Shown here: one piece after another, positions 43,478-52,243 of the stretch
How the letters are laid out: the number at the start of each line of letters is the position of its first letter
How positions within the stretch are numbered: position 1 is the first letter of the stretch
Source of the DNA: Amycolatopsis sp. NBC_01480
Lineage (GTDB): Bacteria > Actinomycetota > Actinomycetes > Mycobacteriales > Pseudonocardiaceae
Assembly (NCBI RefSeq): GCF_036227205.1
Contig: NZ_CP109442.1
Span: 10,006,920 to 10,070,919 of the forward strand
Direction of reading: 5' to 3'
DNA length: 64,000 bases
Made by a program: the position numbers and the translations under genes
Notes under the pieces: model-generated
What the model was told of the DNA's origin: nothing
The model's database searches: none
Seen by the model: the letters and a program-made list of their open reading frames with translations, nothing else

Positions 43478-44425
43478 TCAGTACGAGTCGCCTGCCAGCA
43501 CGACCTCCATGGCCTCGGCGAACGAGGGGGACGGGCGCTGCGGGTCGAGTTCGCGGTACACGGCGTTGATTGCTTGATAGACGCGCGAACTGTGCGCCCA
43601 GAGCCGGTATTCGCCGAGGTCGATGTTGTGGAATGCCTCGAGCGGTGAGTCGCCGGCCGCGAAGCGCTTCGAGGCGTACTCCAGGACCATGGTCAGGTAA
43701 TCGCGTAGGTCACGGACCCCGGAGGCCCCGGCCGCCGACCCGTGTCCGGAGAGCACAACCGTGGGCTCCAGCGCGAGAATCCTGTCGCAGGCGGCGATGT
43801 AGTTGGCCATCGGCCCGGTCCACACCATGGGAGTCGAGCGATGGAAAACGATGTCGCCCGCGAACACGACACCGAACTCGGGCACGTGCACGATGGCGTC
43901 GCCGCGCGTGTGGGCCGGCCCGACCGGGATGAGGTCCACCTGGGTCTCGCCCACCTTGACCGACTTCGTCGTAGCGAAGGTCTCAGTGGGCCAGACCGGG
44001 TGCCAGTCGGCGTAGTCGTAGAAATTCGCGCGCCAGTTGAGAAACTCGCGCAAAGCCGGGCCGCTGGAGGCTTCGGCCGCCTCACGGATGAGCCGGGGGT
44101 CGTGTTTCAATTCCCGCATCTCGGCGGCTGTCTCGGGTGTCGCGAGGATGCGGGCCCCTTCGAAGACCACATTCCCGAACCAGTGGTCGCCATCGGCATG
44201 GGTGTTGACCACAGTCCCGACGTCGTGGCCTCCGGACACCTCGCGCACGGCGTCTCGCAGTCCACGCGCCCGCGGCATGTCGTTCTGGGTGTCCACGATG
44301 AGCACTTCGTCGCCGGACACCACGAACCCGGAGTTGGCGAGGCCCCAGCTTCCCGGCGGCTCGAACCACGCGTAACAGCCGTGAGCGAGTCGGTTCAACC
44401 CTGTGGTGTAAGGCGTTGCTGCCAA
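43478..44425 (-). CDS. MBL-fold metallo-hydrolase
   Basis: 315 aa from TTG at 44425, chosen because GAAGGAGG lies seven bases before it; an ATG 13 codons earlier lacks such a site. The zinc motif THxDxDH is NTHADGDHWFGN (near 85). Later ligands are H in IPVGPAHTRGD (near 185), D in VVFAGDIVFHRS (near 205) and H in VVLSGHGSAAG (near 250). This is a full set for a binuclear metallo-beta-lactamase-fold hydrolase, often a thioesterase or lactonase. It is the first gene of the long minus-strand operon and is divergent from the TetR regulator. Confidence 0.86.
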   Translation of the reverse strand: MAATPYTTGLNRLAHGCYAWFEPPGSWGLANSGFVVSGDEVLIVDTQNDMPRARGLRDAVREVSGGHDVGTVVNTHADGDHWFGNVVFEGARILATPETAAEMRELKHDPRLIREAAEASSGPALREFLNWRANFYDYADWHPVWPTETFATTKSVKVGETQVDLIPVGPAHTRGDAIVHVPEFGVVFAGDIVFHRSTPMVWTGPMANYIAACDRILALEPTVVLSGHGSAAGASGVRDLRDYLTMVLEYASKRFAAGDSPLEAFHNIDLGEYRLWAHSSRVYQAINAVYRELDPQRPSPSFAEAMEVVLAGDSY

Positions 44426-44540
44426 TGCCCTGCCTCCTTCATCCAAACCTGTGCTGACCAACATAGAACATGCTGAACGACACAGCAACGGTCGGCCTGT
44501 AAAGTAGTGATAACGCATCCGGACGGGACGAGGGGTACCA

Positions 44541-45137
44541 ATGACGGGGTTGCGCGACGAGCGCACACGACAGAGTCGCGAGCTGATCTTGACCGCCGCG
44601 GCGGAGCTGATCGCCGAACGCGGCTACCAGCAGACCTCCCTGGCCGACGTGGCCAAGCGCTCCGGTGTCAGCCGCGGCTCCATCCCCTGGCACTTCGGCG
44701 ACAAGCACGGTCTCCTGGTGGCGGTGGTCGAGAGACTCCAGGAAGATTGGGCCGCCGAACTGGCGGCGTCCCCCCTGCGGCCGGGACCGGAAGGCGCGCT
44801 CGATGTCGGGCGACTGGCCACCACGGCGATCCGCAGTGACAGCACCCGGCTGATGCTGGCTCTGCTGCTCGAGGCGGGCGAGCCTGACTCGCCGATTCAC
44901 GAGTCCTTCATCAAGGTGCACGACCTTTTCCGCGACTACATCTGCGGATGGGCCGGGCAACCCGGGGTGGCCGAGCGGCTCCCGGCCGATCTGAAGCCCG
45001 ATGCCTTGGCGGTAATGGTGCTCGGCACCGTGATGGGCGTAAACCAGCAATGGAGCCTCAGCCCACATCGAGTGGACTTGACCGCGACGTACGACATCCT
45101 GACCCGGATGCTGCAGAGCCTCGTCGGCGAGCGGTGA
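44541..45137 (+). CDS. TetR-family regulator
   Basis: 198 aa, GAGGGG before the ATG. The N-terminal helix-turn-helix is at about 10-58 (SRELILTAAAELIAERGYQQ, then LADVAKRSGVSRGSIPWHFG), followed by an all-helical ligand domain. It is divergent from the MBL/transporter/CoA-ligase/C1 operon across 115 bp, which makes it the likely regulator of that operon. It is 25 nt from the convergent stop of the next acyl-CoA synthetase gene. Confidence 0.88.
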   Translation: MTGLRDERTRQSRELILTAAAELIAERGYQQTSLADVAKRSGVSRGSIPWHFGDKHGLLVAVVERLQEDWAAELAASPLRPGPEGALDVGRLATTAIRSDSTRLMLALLLEAGEPDSPIHESFIKVHDLFRDYICGWAGQPGVAERLPADLKPDALAVMVLGTVMGVNQQWSLSPHRVDLTATYDILTRMLQSLVGER

Positions 45138-45162
45138 ATTCCCCTTCCCGTGCCGCCTGCGA

Positions 45163-46695
45163 TCACCGTGGGATGCGAAAACGGCGGACCTTTCCGACGC
45201 TCGTGCGCGGGAGCTCGTCGATGAGATACCACGCCCGGGGCCGCGCCGCGGCTGCCAGGTGGTGGGCTGCCCATTCCTCCAGCTCCTGCACCGTCGGCGG
45301 GGCGGACTTGTCCCTCGCCACGACGTAGGCCACCGGAACGTGGTCGCGTACGGGATCGGCCTGGGCCACCACCGCGACCTCCAGTACTCCGGGGGCCTGG
45401 GCCGCTGCCGCTTCGATCTCGGTGAGGCTGACATTCTCGCCGGACACCTTGATGACGTCATCGACCCGGCCGACGAAGCGCAACGCGCCGTCCTCGTGCC
45501 GGACCGCGAGATCTCCGGTGTGGAACCACGATCGGTCGCCGTCCGAGGTGAACGCTCTCGCGTTGATCTCGGGGGCGTCGAGGTAGCCGGCGAACAGGTC
45601 CCTGCCCCGCACACCGCGGACCCAGATTTCCCCCGGGACACCGTCCGCGACATCCTGGCCGTCGGTCACCAGTCGCACCTGGCGGTCCGCGATCGGTGGG
45701 CCGATGACGTCGTGCACCGGCGGCTCGTTCGTGTCCGCCGTGACGATCGCAACGGTCTCGGTCATGCCGTACAGCTGGCGCGGCGCAGTACCGGCGAGCT
45801 CGCCGAACGCCCTGTGGTGCTCGGCGCCGAGGCTCTGCGCGAACCAGACATGCTCCAGGGTGAGCGGTGGCTCGTCCTCGGGGCAGCGCGCGAGGATCAT
45901 CCGGATGGGCGCCGCGAACAGGCTGGCGTGGGTCACCTCGAGCAGGCGGGCGGTGGGTACCCAGCCTGACGCCGAGAACGACGCCGTCAAAGCCACGCTC
46001 GCACCCATCAGGATTGCCGGGGAAAAGCAGTAGTACTGCGCGTTGGCGTGGAACAGCGGCAGTGTGACGAACCAGCGATGCCGCGCCTTGAGGCCGGCGG
46101 CCGCCGCCATCGCGGTGGCGACCGAAACATAGTTGGCGTGGGTGAGTTCGACGCCCTTCGGCTCGGACGTGGTGCCCGACGTGAACATCACGGCAAGCCC
46201 GTCGTCGGGGCCGACCGTGGCGAACCTGGTGACCGGGACGCCCCGCAACAGTGGTGCGCCGAGTTTGACGTCAGACGCGTCCTCGGTGAGGTCGAGGACC
46301 GTCGGCACGACATCGCCGGCACCTTGGCGGAAGGCCCCGAGCCGGGCCGTCGCCACTACCGAAACGACAGGCCGCACGCGGCGGACCTGGCTTCGGATGT
46401 CGCGGGGCGCCGAAGCCGGGTCGACCGGGACGATCCGGGCCCCGAGCCGGGCGGCCGCCAGCCAGAGCGCCACGAACGCCGGGGAGTTGCGAAGCACGAG
46501 GTGGACCGCGGCCCCCGCCCGCACACCCGAGCCCGCGAGCGTCCCGGACACCCTGGAAACCACCTCGTCGAACTCGGCATAGGTCCAGGTCGTTGTCTCG
46601 TCGGAGGCCGCGCGGAACAGCAGGAACGGCGACCCGCCATGCCGGTCGACGGCTCGCCGCCACAGGTCGTTGAAGGTGTCGGTGGTAGCGCTCAC
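45163..46695 (-). CDS. AMP-forming acyl-CoA ligase
   Basis: About 510 aa from GTG at 46695; an upstream in-frame TTG at 46761 would add 22 residues, and neither has a strong ribosome site. Motifs: VMFTSGTTSEPKGVELTHAN (near 165), LYGMTETVAIVTADTN (near 310), FHTGDLAVRHEDGALRFVGR (near 400), SGENVSLTEIEAAAAQAPGV (near 425) and the Lys in TSVGKVRRFRI (near 505). It is nearest in layout to carnitine/crotonobetaine-type ATP-dependent acyl-CoA ligases. It is divergent from the quinone-oxidoreductase-like gene. Confidence 0.84.
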   Translation of the reverse strand: MSATTDTFNDLWRRAVDRHGGSPFLLFRAASDETTTWTYAEFDEVVSRVSGTLAGSGVRAGAAVHLVLRNSPAFVALWLAAARLGARIVPVDPASAPRDIRSQVRRVRPVVSVVATARLGAFRQGAGDVVPTVLDLTEDASDVKLGAPLLRGVPVTRFATVGPDDGLAVMFTSGTTSEPKGVELTHANYVSVATAMAAAAGLKARHRWFVTLPLFHANAQYYCFSPAILMGASVALTASFSASGWVPTARLLEVTHASLFAAPIRMILARCPEDEPPLTLEHVWFAQSLGAEHHRAFGELAGTAPRQLYGMTETVAIVTADTNEPPVHDVIGPPIADRQVRLVTDGQDVADGVPGEIWVRGVRGRDLFAGYLDAPEINARAFTSDGDRSWFHTGDLAVRHEDGALRFVGRVDDVIKVSGENVSLTEIEAAAAQAPGVLEVAVVAQADPVRDHVPVAYVVARDKSAPPTVQELEEWAAHHLAAAARPRAWYLIDELPRTSVGKVRRFRIPR

Positions 46696-46883
46696 GACCA
46701 CAGAGTCACTTTCGAAACCCGCACCCGCAATGCCGTTCTTCGCACGTTCCGTGTGCGTCAACGAACAGGGTCGCCACGCTCGAGGGGCGTGCGTTCACGC
46801 ACATGCGGGGTGCACGATCTGCTGTTGCCCAGGCGAAGGCAGGCACCGACGATGAGCTCGAATCGTGGAAGGAGCACACCAAC

Positions 46884-47885
46884 GTGAAGTCGATCAAGGC
46901 CATGGTCGTCGTCGAGGCAGCTTCAGGGCCGGTGATCCGGCAGCGCGACATCGACGCACCGGTCCGAGACATCGGTCAGCTGCTCATCGAGGTGCGGGCG
47001 GCATCGGTCAACCGGGCGGATCTCGCCGTGCTCGCGGGCACTCATGTCAGTGCCGGCGCCTCCACCGGACCCACCGTGGTCGGCCTGGACTGCGCCGGCG
47101 TTGTGCTCGAGGCCGACACGGACTCCGGCTTCGCCCCTGGCGACCGCGTGATGACGATGGTGGGCGGCGGACTGGCCGAGCAGGTCGTCGTCGATGCCCG
47201 GATGCCGATCCGGCTCCCGGACGCCTGGTCCTTCGAGATGGGCGCCGGCGCGGTGCTCGCCCTGATGACCGGGCACAACGCGCTGCACACCGCGGGCCGG
47301 CTTGCCGCGGGTGAATCCGTACTGGTCAACGCGGCCCGCTCGGCTGTCGGCCAAGCGACCATCCAGATCGCCTGCGAACTGGGTGCCGGCCGCGTCCTCG
47401 CTGCCGCGCGGTCGCTCCGCGACGAAACATTCCTCAAGGGACTGGGCGCCGATGCCGTTGTGGCGACCGGACCCGGCGGTTTCGCCGAGGCCGTACTGGC
47501 CGTCACCGACGGCCAGGGCGTGGACGTCATCGTCGATCACGTCGGCGGGCCTTACCTGGGCGACCATGTCGCGGCAGCCGCGCTCAAGGGCCGGATCGTC
47601 GGGGTCGGCAGACTCGGTGGCGCCGAGGGCGCTCTCGACATGGAAACCCTCGCGGTCAAGAGACTGGACATCGTGGGTGTCACCTTCCGCACCCGGGATG
47701 CCGGCGAAAAGGCGGCCATCGCGGCCGGAGTACGGGCAGACCTCGCCGGAGCGCTGGACGAAGGCAGGCTGACGCCACGGATCGATCGCGTCCTGCCGTG
47801 GACGGAGGTACTTGACGCACAGGACATCGTGGCGGCCGACGCGCACCTGGGCAAGATCGTACTGACGGTCTCGGCGGGCGCGTGA
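46884..47885 (+). CDS. Zinc-less medium-chain alcohol dehydrogenase/quinone oxidoreductase family
   Basis: 333 aa from GTG at 46884 with GGAAGGAG upstream. GroES-like domain at about 1-120 (IEVRAASVNRADLAVLAG), Rossmann domain with VLVNAARSAVGQATIQIACE (near 150; the usual Gly-rich loop is varied) and VDVIVDHVGGPYLGDH (near 215). The Cys and Glu zinc ligands of alcohol dehydrogenases are absent, so it belongs to the quinone-reductase/enoyl-reductase branch and reduces an activated C=C with NADPH. Coupled by a 4-nt overlap to the hydratase gene. Confidence 0.86.
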   Translation: MKSIKAMVVVEAASGPVIRQRDIDAPVRDIGQLLIEVRAASVNRADLAVLAGTHVSAGASTGPTVVGLDCAGVVLEADTDSGFAPGDRVMTMVGGGLAEQVVVDARMPIRLPDAWSFEMGAGAVLALMTGHNALHTAGRLAAGESVLVNAARSAVGQATIQIACELGAGRVLAAARSLRDETFLKGLGADAVVATGPGGFAEAVLAVTDGQGVDVIVDHVGGPYLGDHVAAAALKGRIVGVGRLGGAEGALDMETLAVKRLDIVGVTFRTRDAGEKAAIAAGVRADLAGALDEGRLTPRIDRVLPWTEVLDAQDIVAADAHLGKIVLTVSAGA

Positions 47886-48664
47886 GGACAACCGGAGAAG
47901 ACCGTGCGCAGCGGGCCGCGGCCATACTCTGGCACCGCTGGCAGGACCGGTCTCCCGGCGGCGCGCTGCCGAAGGAGATCCGTCCGGCGACGGTCTCGGA
48001 CGCGTGGGCGGTTCAATCGGCGCTGACCGAGTTGGCCGGGCCGCGGATCGGCTGGAAGGTCGCGGCCAGCAGCGCGGCGGGCCAGCTCCACATCGGTGTC
48101 GCGGGACCGCTCGCTGGGCCGCTGGTCGCCGGCGGACTCCGCGGCCCGGGTGGCAGCGTGCCGCTCACCTCGATGGCATCGGCCGAGCCGGAGATCGCCT
48201 TCCGGCTCGGTGCCGACCTGCCGGCGAGCGGGCGGCCGTACGAGCGGGCGACGATCCTGGCGGCGGTGGCGGAGGCCATCCCTGCGATCGAGGTCCCCGA
48301 CTCCCGGTACATCGACGTGCCCACCGCCGGAGCGGCACAACTGGTGGCCGATCTGGCCTGCGCGGCCTATGTCGTTCTCGGCGAGCCGATCCCGAGGTGG
48401 TCGCTCGGGGAGCTGAAAGACCGGCAGGTCGTCATGCGCATCAACGGAAAGATCGCCTCCGAGGGCTTCGGAGCCGACGCCCTCGGTGATCCCTGTGACG
48501 CACTGGTGTGGCTTGTCGATGCCGTTACCCGGCACGGCTCCGGCCTGCTCGCGGGCGAGGTGGTGATCACGGGGGCGGCGGCACCGCCGAGGTCCGTCCG
48601 TTCTGGTGACGTGGTGACAGCCGAGATCGAGGGCGCCGCTCCGGTGACGGCGACGATCAGCTGA
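47882..48664 (+). CDS. 2-keto-4-pentenoate hydratase-like protein (FAH superfamily)
   Basis: 260 aa from GTG (GTGA overlap). It shows the MhpD-type layout: an N-terminal helix region (residues about 8-55, IRPATVSDAWAVQSAL), IGWKVAASSAAGQLHIGVAG (near 55-74), metal acids in ASAEPEIAFRLGADLP (E-x-E-like, near 103), and AIPAIEVPDSRY (near 132). Such enzymes hydrate 2-hydroxypenta-2,4-dienoate from meta-cleavage or act as oxaloacetate-type decarboxylases. With the reductase upstream it may finish a side branch of aromatic catabolism. Confidence 0.8.
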   Translation: MRTTGEDRAQRAAAILWHRWQDRSPGGALPKEIRPATVSDAWAVQSALTELAGPRIGWKVAASSAAGQLHIGVAGPLAGPLVAGGLRGPGGSVPLTSMASAEPEIAFRLGADLPASGRPYERATILAAVAEAIPAIEVPDSRYIDVPTAGAAQLVADLACAAYVVLGEPIPRWSLGELKDRQVVMRINGKIASEGFGADALGDPCDALVWLVDAVTRHGSGLLAGEVVITGAAAPPRSVRSGDVVTAEIEGAAPVTATIS

Positions 48665-48665
48665 T

Positions 48666-49571
48666 TCAGTGTGCCGCCGTGCCGGGAAATCGAGCAGCCG
48701 CGGCGTCTTTGAGCTGGGCCACGGTGGCTGCCACTGCCGGCCGGCGCAACGCTTCGGTCCGGGTCACCAGCCAGTAGTCCACGGTCGCGGTCACCTCCGC
48801 GGGCAGCACCCGGACGAGGTCGTCGTGGCGTTCCGCAAGGAAGGTGGGCAGCAATCCCAGTCCGGCGCCCGCTCGTGTCGCGGCGACGTGTGCGAACACG
48901 TTCGTCGACGTCACCGCATCTCGCATCTCGGGAACGATCCGGCGCCCGACGTCGAGGTCGTCGATCTGCAACATCGACGGAATGAAGTAGACCAGGCCAT
49001 GCGCGGTGAGTTCCGGGACCGAGCCCGGAGCACCGTGGGCGGCCAGGTACTCGTGCGAGCCGAACAGCCCGAGCGTGTAGGACGCCAGCTTGACCGCGTC
49101 GGCACGCAGCACCCGAGGTTCTCCGATCACCACCTCGATGTCGAGCCCAGAGCGGTGAGCGGCCGCGGGACGGGTCGCGGAGACGATTTCGATCCTCAGC
49201 CGTGGATGCCGGCTGTTCAGCCGGGCCGCGGCCGGCGCGGCGACGAGCACACTGAACGCATCCGGCGTAGAGAGGCGTACGACGTCGTCGAGCTGGGCAT
49301 CGCCGTCCCCGGCGTCCAGCTCGTGCATCGCCTGGTCGACTCGCTCAGCGGTTCGCAGCGCTTGCTGTCCGAGCGGCGTGAGGTCCCAGCCGGTCGTCGT
49401 GCGGATCAGCACCTTGCCACCAAGCGCCCGCTCAAGCGACTCGATGCGGCGTGCGACCGTCGTGTGACTGAACCCGAGGACCTCGGCGGCCCGGGTGAGC
49501 CGTCCCGAACGTGCGACCTCGAGCAGGATGAGCAGGTCGTCGGCGCTCACCCGCCGCGTGCCAATGCGCAT
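48666..49571 (-). CDS. LysR-family regulator
   Basis: 301 aa from ATG at 49571 (MRIGTRRVSADDLL). N-terminal winged helix at about 8-66 (LLILLEVARSGRLTRAAEVL, HTTVARRIESLERALG), then the periplasmic-binding-like effector domain (about 95-295). No stop lies between the upstream NTF2-like frame and this start: the two share one open frame of 542 codons. Its first seven codons and the 56 bp in front of them recur as part of a 77-bp repeat at 61102-61178, so the DNA upstream of this start has been rearranged. It is convergent with the hydratase gene (1-base gap). Confidence 0.86.
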   Translation of the reverse strand: MRIGTRRVSADDLLILLEVARSGRLTRAAEVLGFSHTTVARRIESLERALGGKVLIRTTTGWDLTPLGQQALRTAERVDQAMHELDAGDGDAQLDDVVRLSTPDAFSVLVAAPAAARLNSRHPRLRIEIVSATRPAAAHRSGLDIEVVIGEPRVLRADAVKLASYTLGLFGSHEYLAAHGAPGSVPELTAHGLVYFIPSMLQIDDLDVGRRIVPEMRDAVTSTNVFAHVAATRAGAGLGLLPTFLAERHDDLVRVLPAEVTATVDYWLVTRTEALRRPAVAATVAQLKDAAAARFPGTAAH

Positions 49572-49626
49572 ACCCCAACCTAACGTCGTCTTGGGACTTG
49601 GCCATGCCGGTGCGAGGCCCATCGTG
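49550..49626. repeat. 77-bp direct repeat, left copy
   Basis: Covers the first seven codons and upstream DNA of the LysR gene. It matches 61102-61178 with one mismatch (C at 49576 where the right copy has G) in the same orientation. Confidence 0.9.
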
Positions 49627-50294
49627 ATCTGTGAGTCTCCCGCTCGGTCCCGGAGGGCCGCGGCGCAGAGGCATTCCGTGCGGTCCCGGTGGCGGCCCCT
49701 GAGCCGGCCGTCGCTGCTGCTGAATCGCGGGGCAGCACAGCGCGGCGAGCGGTTGCGGCCCGGGCGCAGCAGCGCGGTGAGGTCGTGACTGTGATACCGG
49801 GCCTCGGTGCCCATCGACCGGACCGGTGGAAACCACTTGTCAGCGTTGTACGACTCGAAGTGCTCGTTGATGTGCACAACTTTCCCATCGCTATTGATGT
49901 ACCAAACCAATGCCGCCGGGAACCTGACCTCGGTCCCATCCGGAGCCGTGAAGGAATAGATGCACTGGAACACGAAGCCGCCCGGGAAAGGCTGGAATGT
50001 CACATCCTCATGGTGGATATCGGTGTAGACCTGGTGTAGCGGCCGCAAGCCCTCTTCGTGCACTGGCCGAGTCACCTCTTGGGCCTGGCCGGGGACGTTG
50101 TAGCTGCGCCACACACGTGCCGTATCGCTCGGAACCAGCTTTTCCATCGTCGCGACCCCGTCTTCGAGCGTGCCGTCGCGGTTGCGCTCGTACACATGTT
50201 TATAAGACGCTGCCAGCGCATCCATCTGTTCAAGATGGTCGCGAAGCTCATCGCCGGACATCGCCCGCCATTCAGGCGGTGTCCAACCACCCAT
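49627..50294 (-). CDS. NTF2/SnoaL-like protein, 3' end unresolved
   Basis: From ATG at 50294. Residues about 15-165 form a SnoaL-like domain: HLEQMDALAASYKHVYERNR, DTARVWRSYNVPGQ, VTFQPFPGGFVFQCIYSFTA, TEVRFPAALVWYINSDGKVV and HINEHFESYNADKWFPPV. After about residue 170 the translation turns Arg/Ser/Cys rich (RHRDRTECLCAA) and looks non-native, then runs without a stop into the LysR gene. The true C-terminus was probably lost when the 77-bp repeat was placed here. It is 30 nt from the hydrolase gene on the same strand; function unknown. Confidence 0.6.
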
Positions 50295-50324
50295 CTTTGG
50301 GGGGTCAGCACCGATCCAGGGCTT

Positions 50325-51125
50325 TTACCGCGCCGGCTGCGACGGGTGGGCGAGCACGAAATCGCGGAGCAACTGGGCAGTTTCTTGCGCGAACTCCATC
50401 GTGATTCCGTGGCGCGCCCCTGGAATGACCTCCAGCCTCGCCCCGGAGATCGCGGCGGCGATCTTCTGTCCGATTTCGGGACGAGCCGCGGGATCGTCCT
50501 CGCCGTAGATGAGCAGAGTGGGCGCCGTAATCTCGGGTAGGCGCTTGGTGAGGTCGAAGCCTGCGATCGCGGCCAGTAGTCGCGCATCCGCCTCCGGTGA
50601 GCGGTGGACCACTATCGACTTGAGTTCGGCCACCATCTTCTCGTCCGCTTGCCCGCGTTCGGACAGGGCGAAGGCGAGCATCTGCGCATCGCGCTGCGAC
50701 GGCGGCAGTTCGACGATCTCGGACGCCACGGGTGCCTGCAGGGCCGAGGCGTCGGAGAAGGTGGCGCCGACCGTCAGCGATTGCACGACGTCGGGCACAG
50801 ATACCGCGACCTGCAGGGCGATGAAGCCGCCGAACGAGGATCCGAAGATGTGTGCCCGTTCGTACCCCAGTCCCCTGATGAGCGCGGCGCAGTCCTCGGC
50901 CAGGTCGGGGATGCCGTACGGGTCGGGTGGGTTGACCGACGCTCCGGAATCGCGCAGGTCGTAAGCGATCGCACGGATGCCGTCACCGAGCAAGGGCCGG
51001 AACGTGTCGTACTGGGCGTGAGTGCTTTCGCCGCCGTGCAGCAGAATCACCGGCTCGCCGGCGCCGGAATCCGCGTAGGCGATCTCGATCTCGCCGGCCT
51101 TGATCGTGTTCAGTGCCGTGGTCAC
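50325..51125 (-). CDS. Alpha/beta-fold hydrolase
   Basis: 266 aa from GTG at 51125. Oxyanion HGGE motif in VILLHGGESTHAQY (near 30), nucleophile in HIFGSSFGGFIAL (Ser near 96), acid in LLIYGEDDPAARP (near 205), and His in VIPGARHGITMEF (near 237): a full catalytic triad. It overlaps the cupin gene (GTGA) and so is translated with it. Family members include esterases and C-C bond hydrolases; the substrate is unknown. Confidence 0.88.
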   Translation of the reverse strand: MTTALNTIKAGEIEIAYADSGAGEPVILLHGGESTHAQYDTFRPLLGDGIRAIAYDLRDSGASVNPPDPYGIPDLAEDCAALIRGLGYERAHIFGSSFGGFIALQVAVSVPDVVQSLTVGATFSDASALQAPVASEIVELPPSQRDAQMLAFALSERGQADEKMVAELKSIVVHRSPEADARLLAAIAGFDLTKRLPEITAPTLLIYGEDDPAARPEIGQKIAAAISGARLEVIPGARHGITMEFAQETAQLLRDFVLAHPSQPAR

Positions 51126-51526
51126 CGCTGCCTCCCGGAGTTCCCGTCGACGAATGTCCCGCGGCCGTTGGTCTCCCCGGGTAGGCGCTTCTCACTCGGC
51201 GATCGCTCGCTGATCAACTCGATGATGTAGTGCGTGACCGCCGTGTCACCTACGTTGCGGATGCGGTGCGGAGTGAGGGGCTCCGCGGTGCCGACCGTCT
51301 GGAACAGCACGAAACCCGGCTCAGCCACCTGCGAGATCCCCCAGTCGGGGTCGCCGAGGTTCTGCCCCACGGCCTGCCCGCTGTCCGGCCACAGGACCAC
51401 GTGGTCGTAGTGGTGCTGGTGGAAGTCGAACATGCCGCCCGGCTCCAGCGTCATCGACCAGACGCGCACCCGGTCATTCTCGAACACCAGGGTGTCCCCC
51501 GGGGCGCTCGGATAGGTGGACTCCAC
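51122..51526 (-). CDS. Small cupin protein
   Basis: 134 aa from GTG at 51526, with AAAGAGGTGGG upstream; an ATG ten codons earlier lies inside the operator palindrome. A single cupin barrel with metal-type residues in MFDFHQHHYDHVVLWPDSG (near 45-63) and a later His in LTPHRIRNVGDT. Coupled to the alpha/beta hydrolase. Divergent from TetR across a palindrome. Small single cupins of this sort may be isomerases, sugar-binding or dioxygenase-like; no specific call is possible. Confidence 0.78.
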   Translation of the reverse strand: MESTYPSAPGDTLVFENDRVRVWSMTLEPGGMFDFHQHHYDHVVLWPDSGQAVGQNLGDPDWGISQVAEPGFVLFQTVGTAEPLTPHRIRNVGDTAVTHYIIELISERSPSEKRLPGETNGRGTFVDGNSGRQR

Positions 51527-51535
51527 AACACCCAC

Positions 51536-51565
51536 CTCTTTAAAGAGTCGAATCATCTCTTTAAG
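51536..51565. promoter_or_regulatory. Operator CTCTTTAAAGAG with a second half site
   Basis: A perfect 12-bp palindrome CTCTTTAAAGAG (51536-51547) and a repeat half site CTCTTTAAG (51557-51565) 21 bp further. It overlaps the translation start region of the cupin gene and lies 40-70 bp before the TetR start. Probable binding site of the TetR at 51605. Confidence 0.6.
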
Positions 51566-51604
51566 CTACTCCTGATCTACCGTGGTGTCCACAGAGAGGT
51601 AGAT

Positions 51605-52243
51605 GTGAAAATCAGAGGCGTGCCAGAGAACGTGGAGACCGCGGGGACGAGCAACGCCAGCGCGCGACCAACAGCGCGACCAGGCGGTCGTAATGCTCGG
51701 GTGCGGTCGCAGATCCTCGCGGCGACGACGGAGCTCGTTGCCCGAAACGGCGTGGCCGGACTGCGCTACGAGGAGATCGCCGAACTCGCCGGAGTCAACA
51801 AGAACAGCGTCTACCGCAACTGGCCGGACCGCGCCGAACTCGTCAGCGCCGCGCTGCTGCAGTACGCGGAGGACTCCGCACCTCTCCGCGATTCCGGCAA
51901 CCTTCGCCACGATCTGGTCGACTTCTTGATGGTGTTGTCCGAGCGCCTGTCAAGCTCGATCGGCCGGGCCCTCTTGCAGGCCGCCGTCGCGGCCCCCGGG
52001 AATACGGGTCTCGATGAGGCAGTTCGGGCTGTCTACGACCAACGACTCGCCACCGCCCGAAAGCGATTCGACAGCGCCGTTGACAAGGGAGAGATTCCCC
52101 CTGTTGACAGCTACTTCCTCACCGAACTGCTGGCCGGGCCGGTGTACCTCTACATCAACCGGCGACGCCGCCCCTTCACCCGCGAGGTGGCCGAAAAGAT
52201 CGTCGACGTCGTCCTGGCCGGCATCCACGCCATCACGCCGTAG
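51605..52243 (+). CDS. TetR-family regulator
   Basis: 212 aa from GTG at 51605 after AGAGAGGTAGAT. A disordered N-terminus (to about 32), then the helix-turn-helix (about 33-85, QILAATTELVARNGVAGLRY, IAELAGVNKNSVYRNWPDRA), then a helical effector domain with a TetR_C-type end (FLTELLAGPVYLYINRRRRP). It is a paralogue of the broken TetR gene at 54141. Divergent from the cupin/hydrolase pair across a palindrome, so it very likely represses that pair. Confidence 0.88.
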   Translation: MKIRGVPENVETAGTSNASARPTARPGGRNARVRSQILAATTELVARNGVAGLRYEEIAELAGVNKNSVYRNWPDRAELVSAALLQYAEDSAPLRDSGNLRHDLVDFLMVLSERLSSSIGRALLQAAVAAPGNTGLDEAVRAVYDQRLATARKRFDSAVDKGEIPPVDSYFLTELLAGPVYLYINRRRRPFTREVAEKIVDVVLAGIHAITP

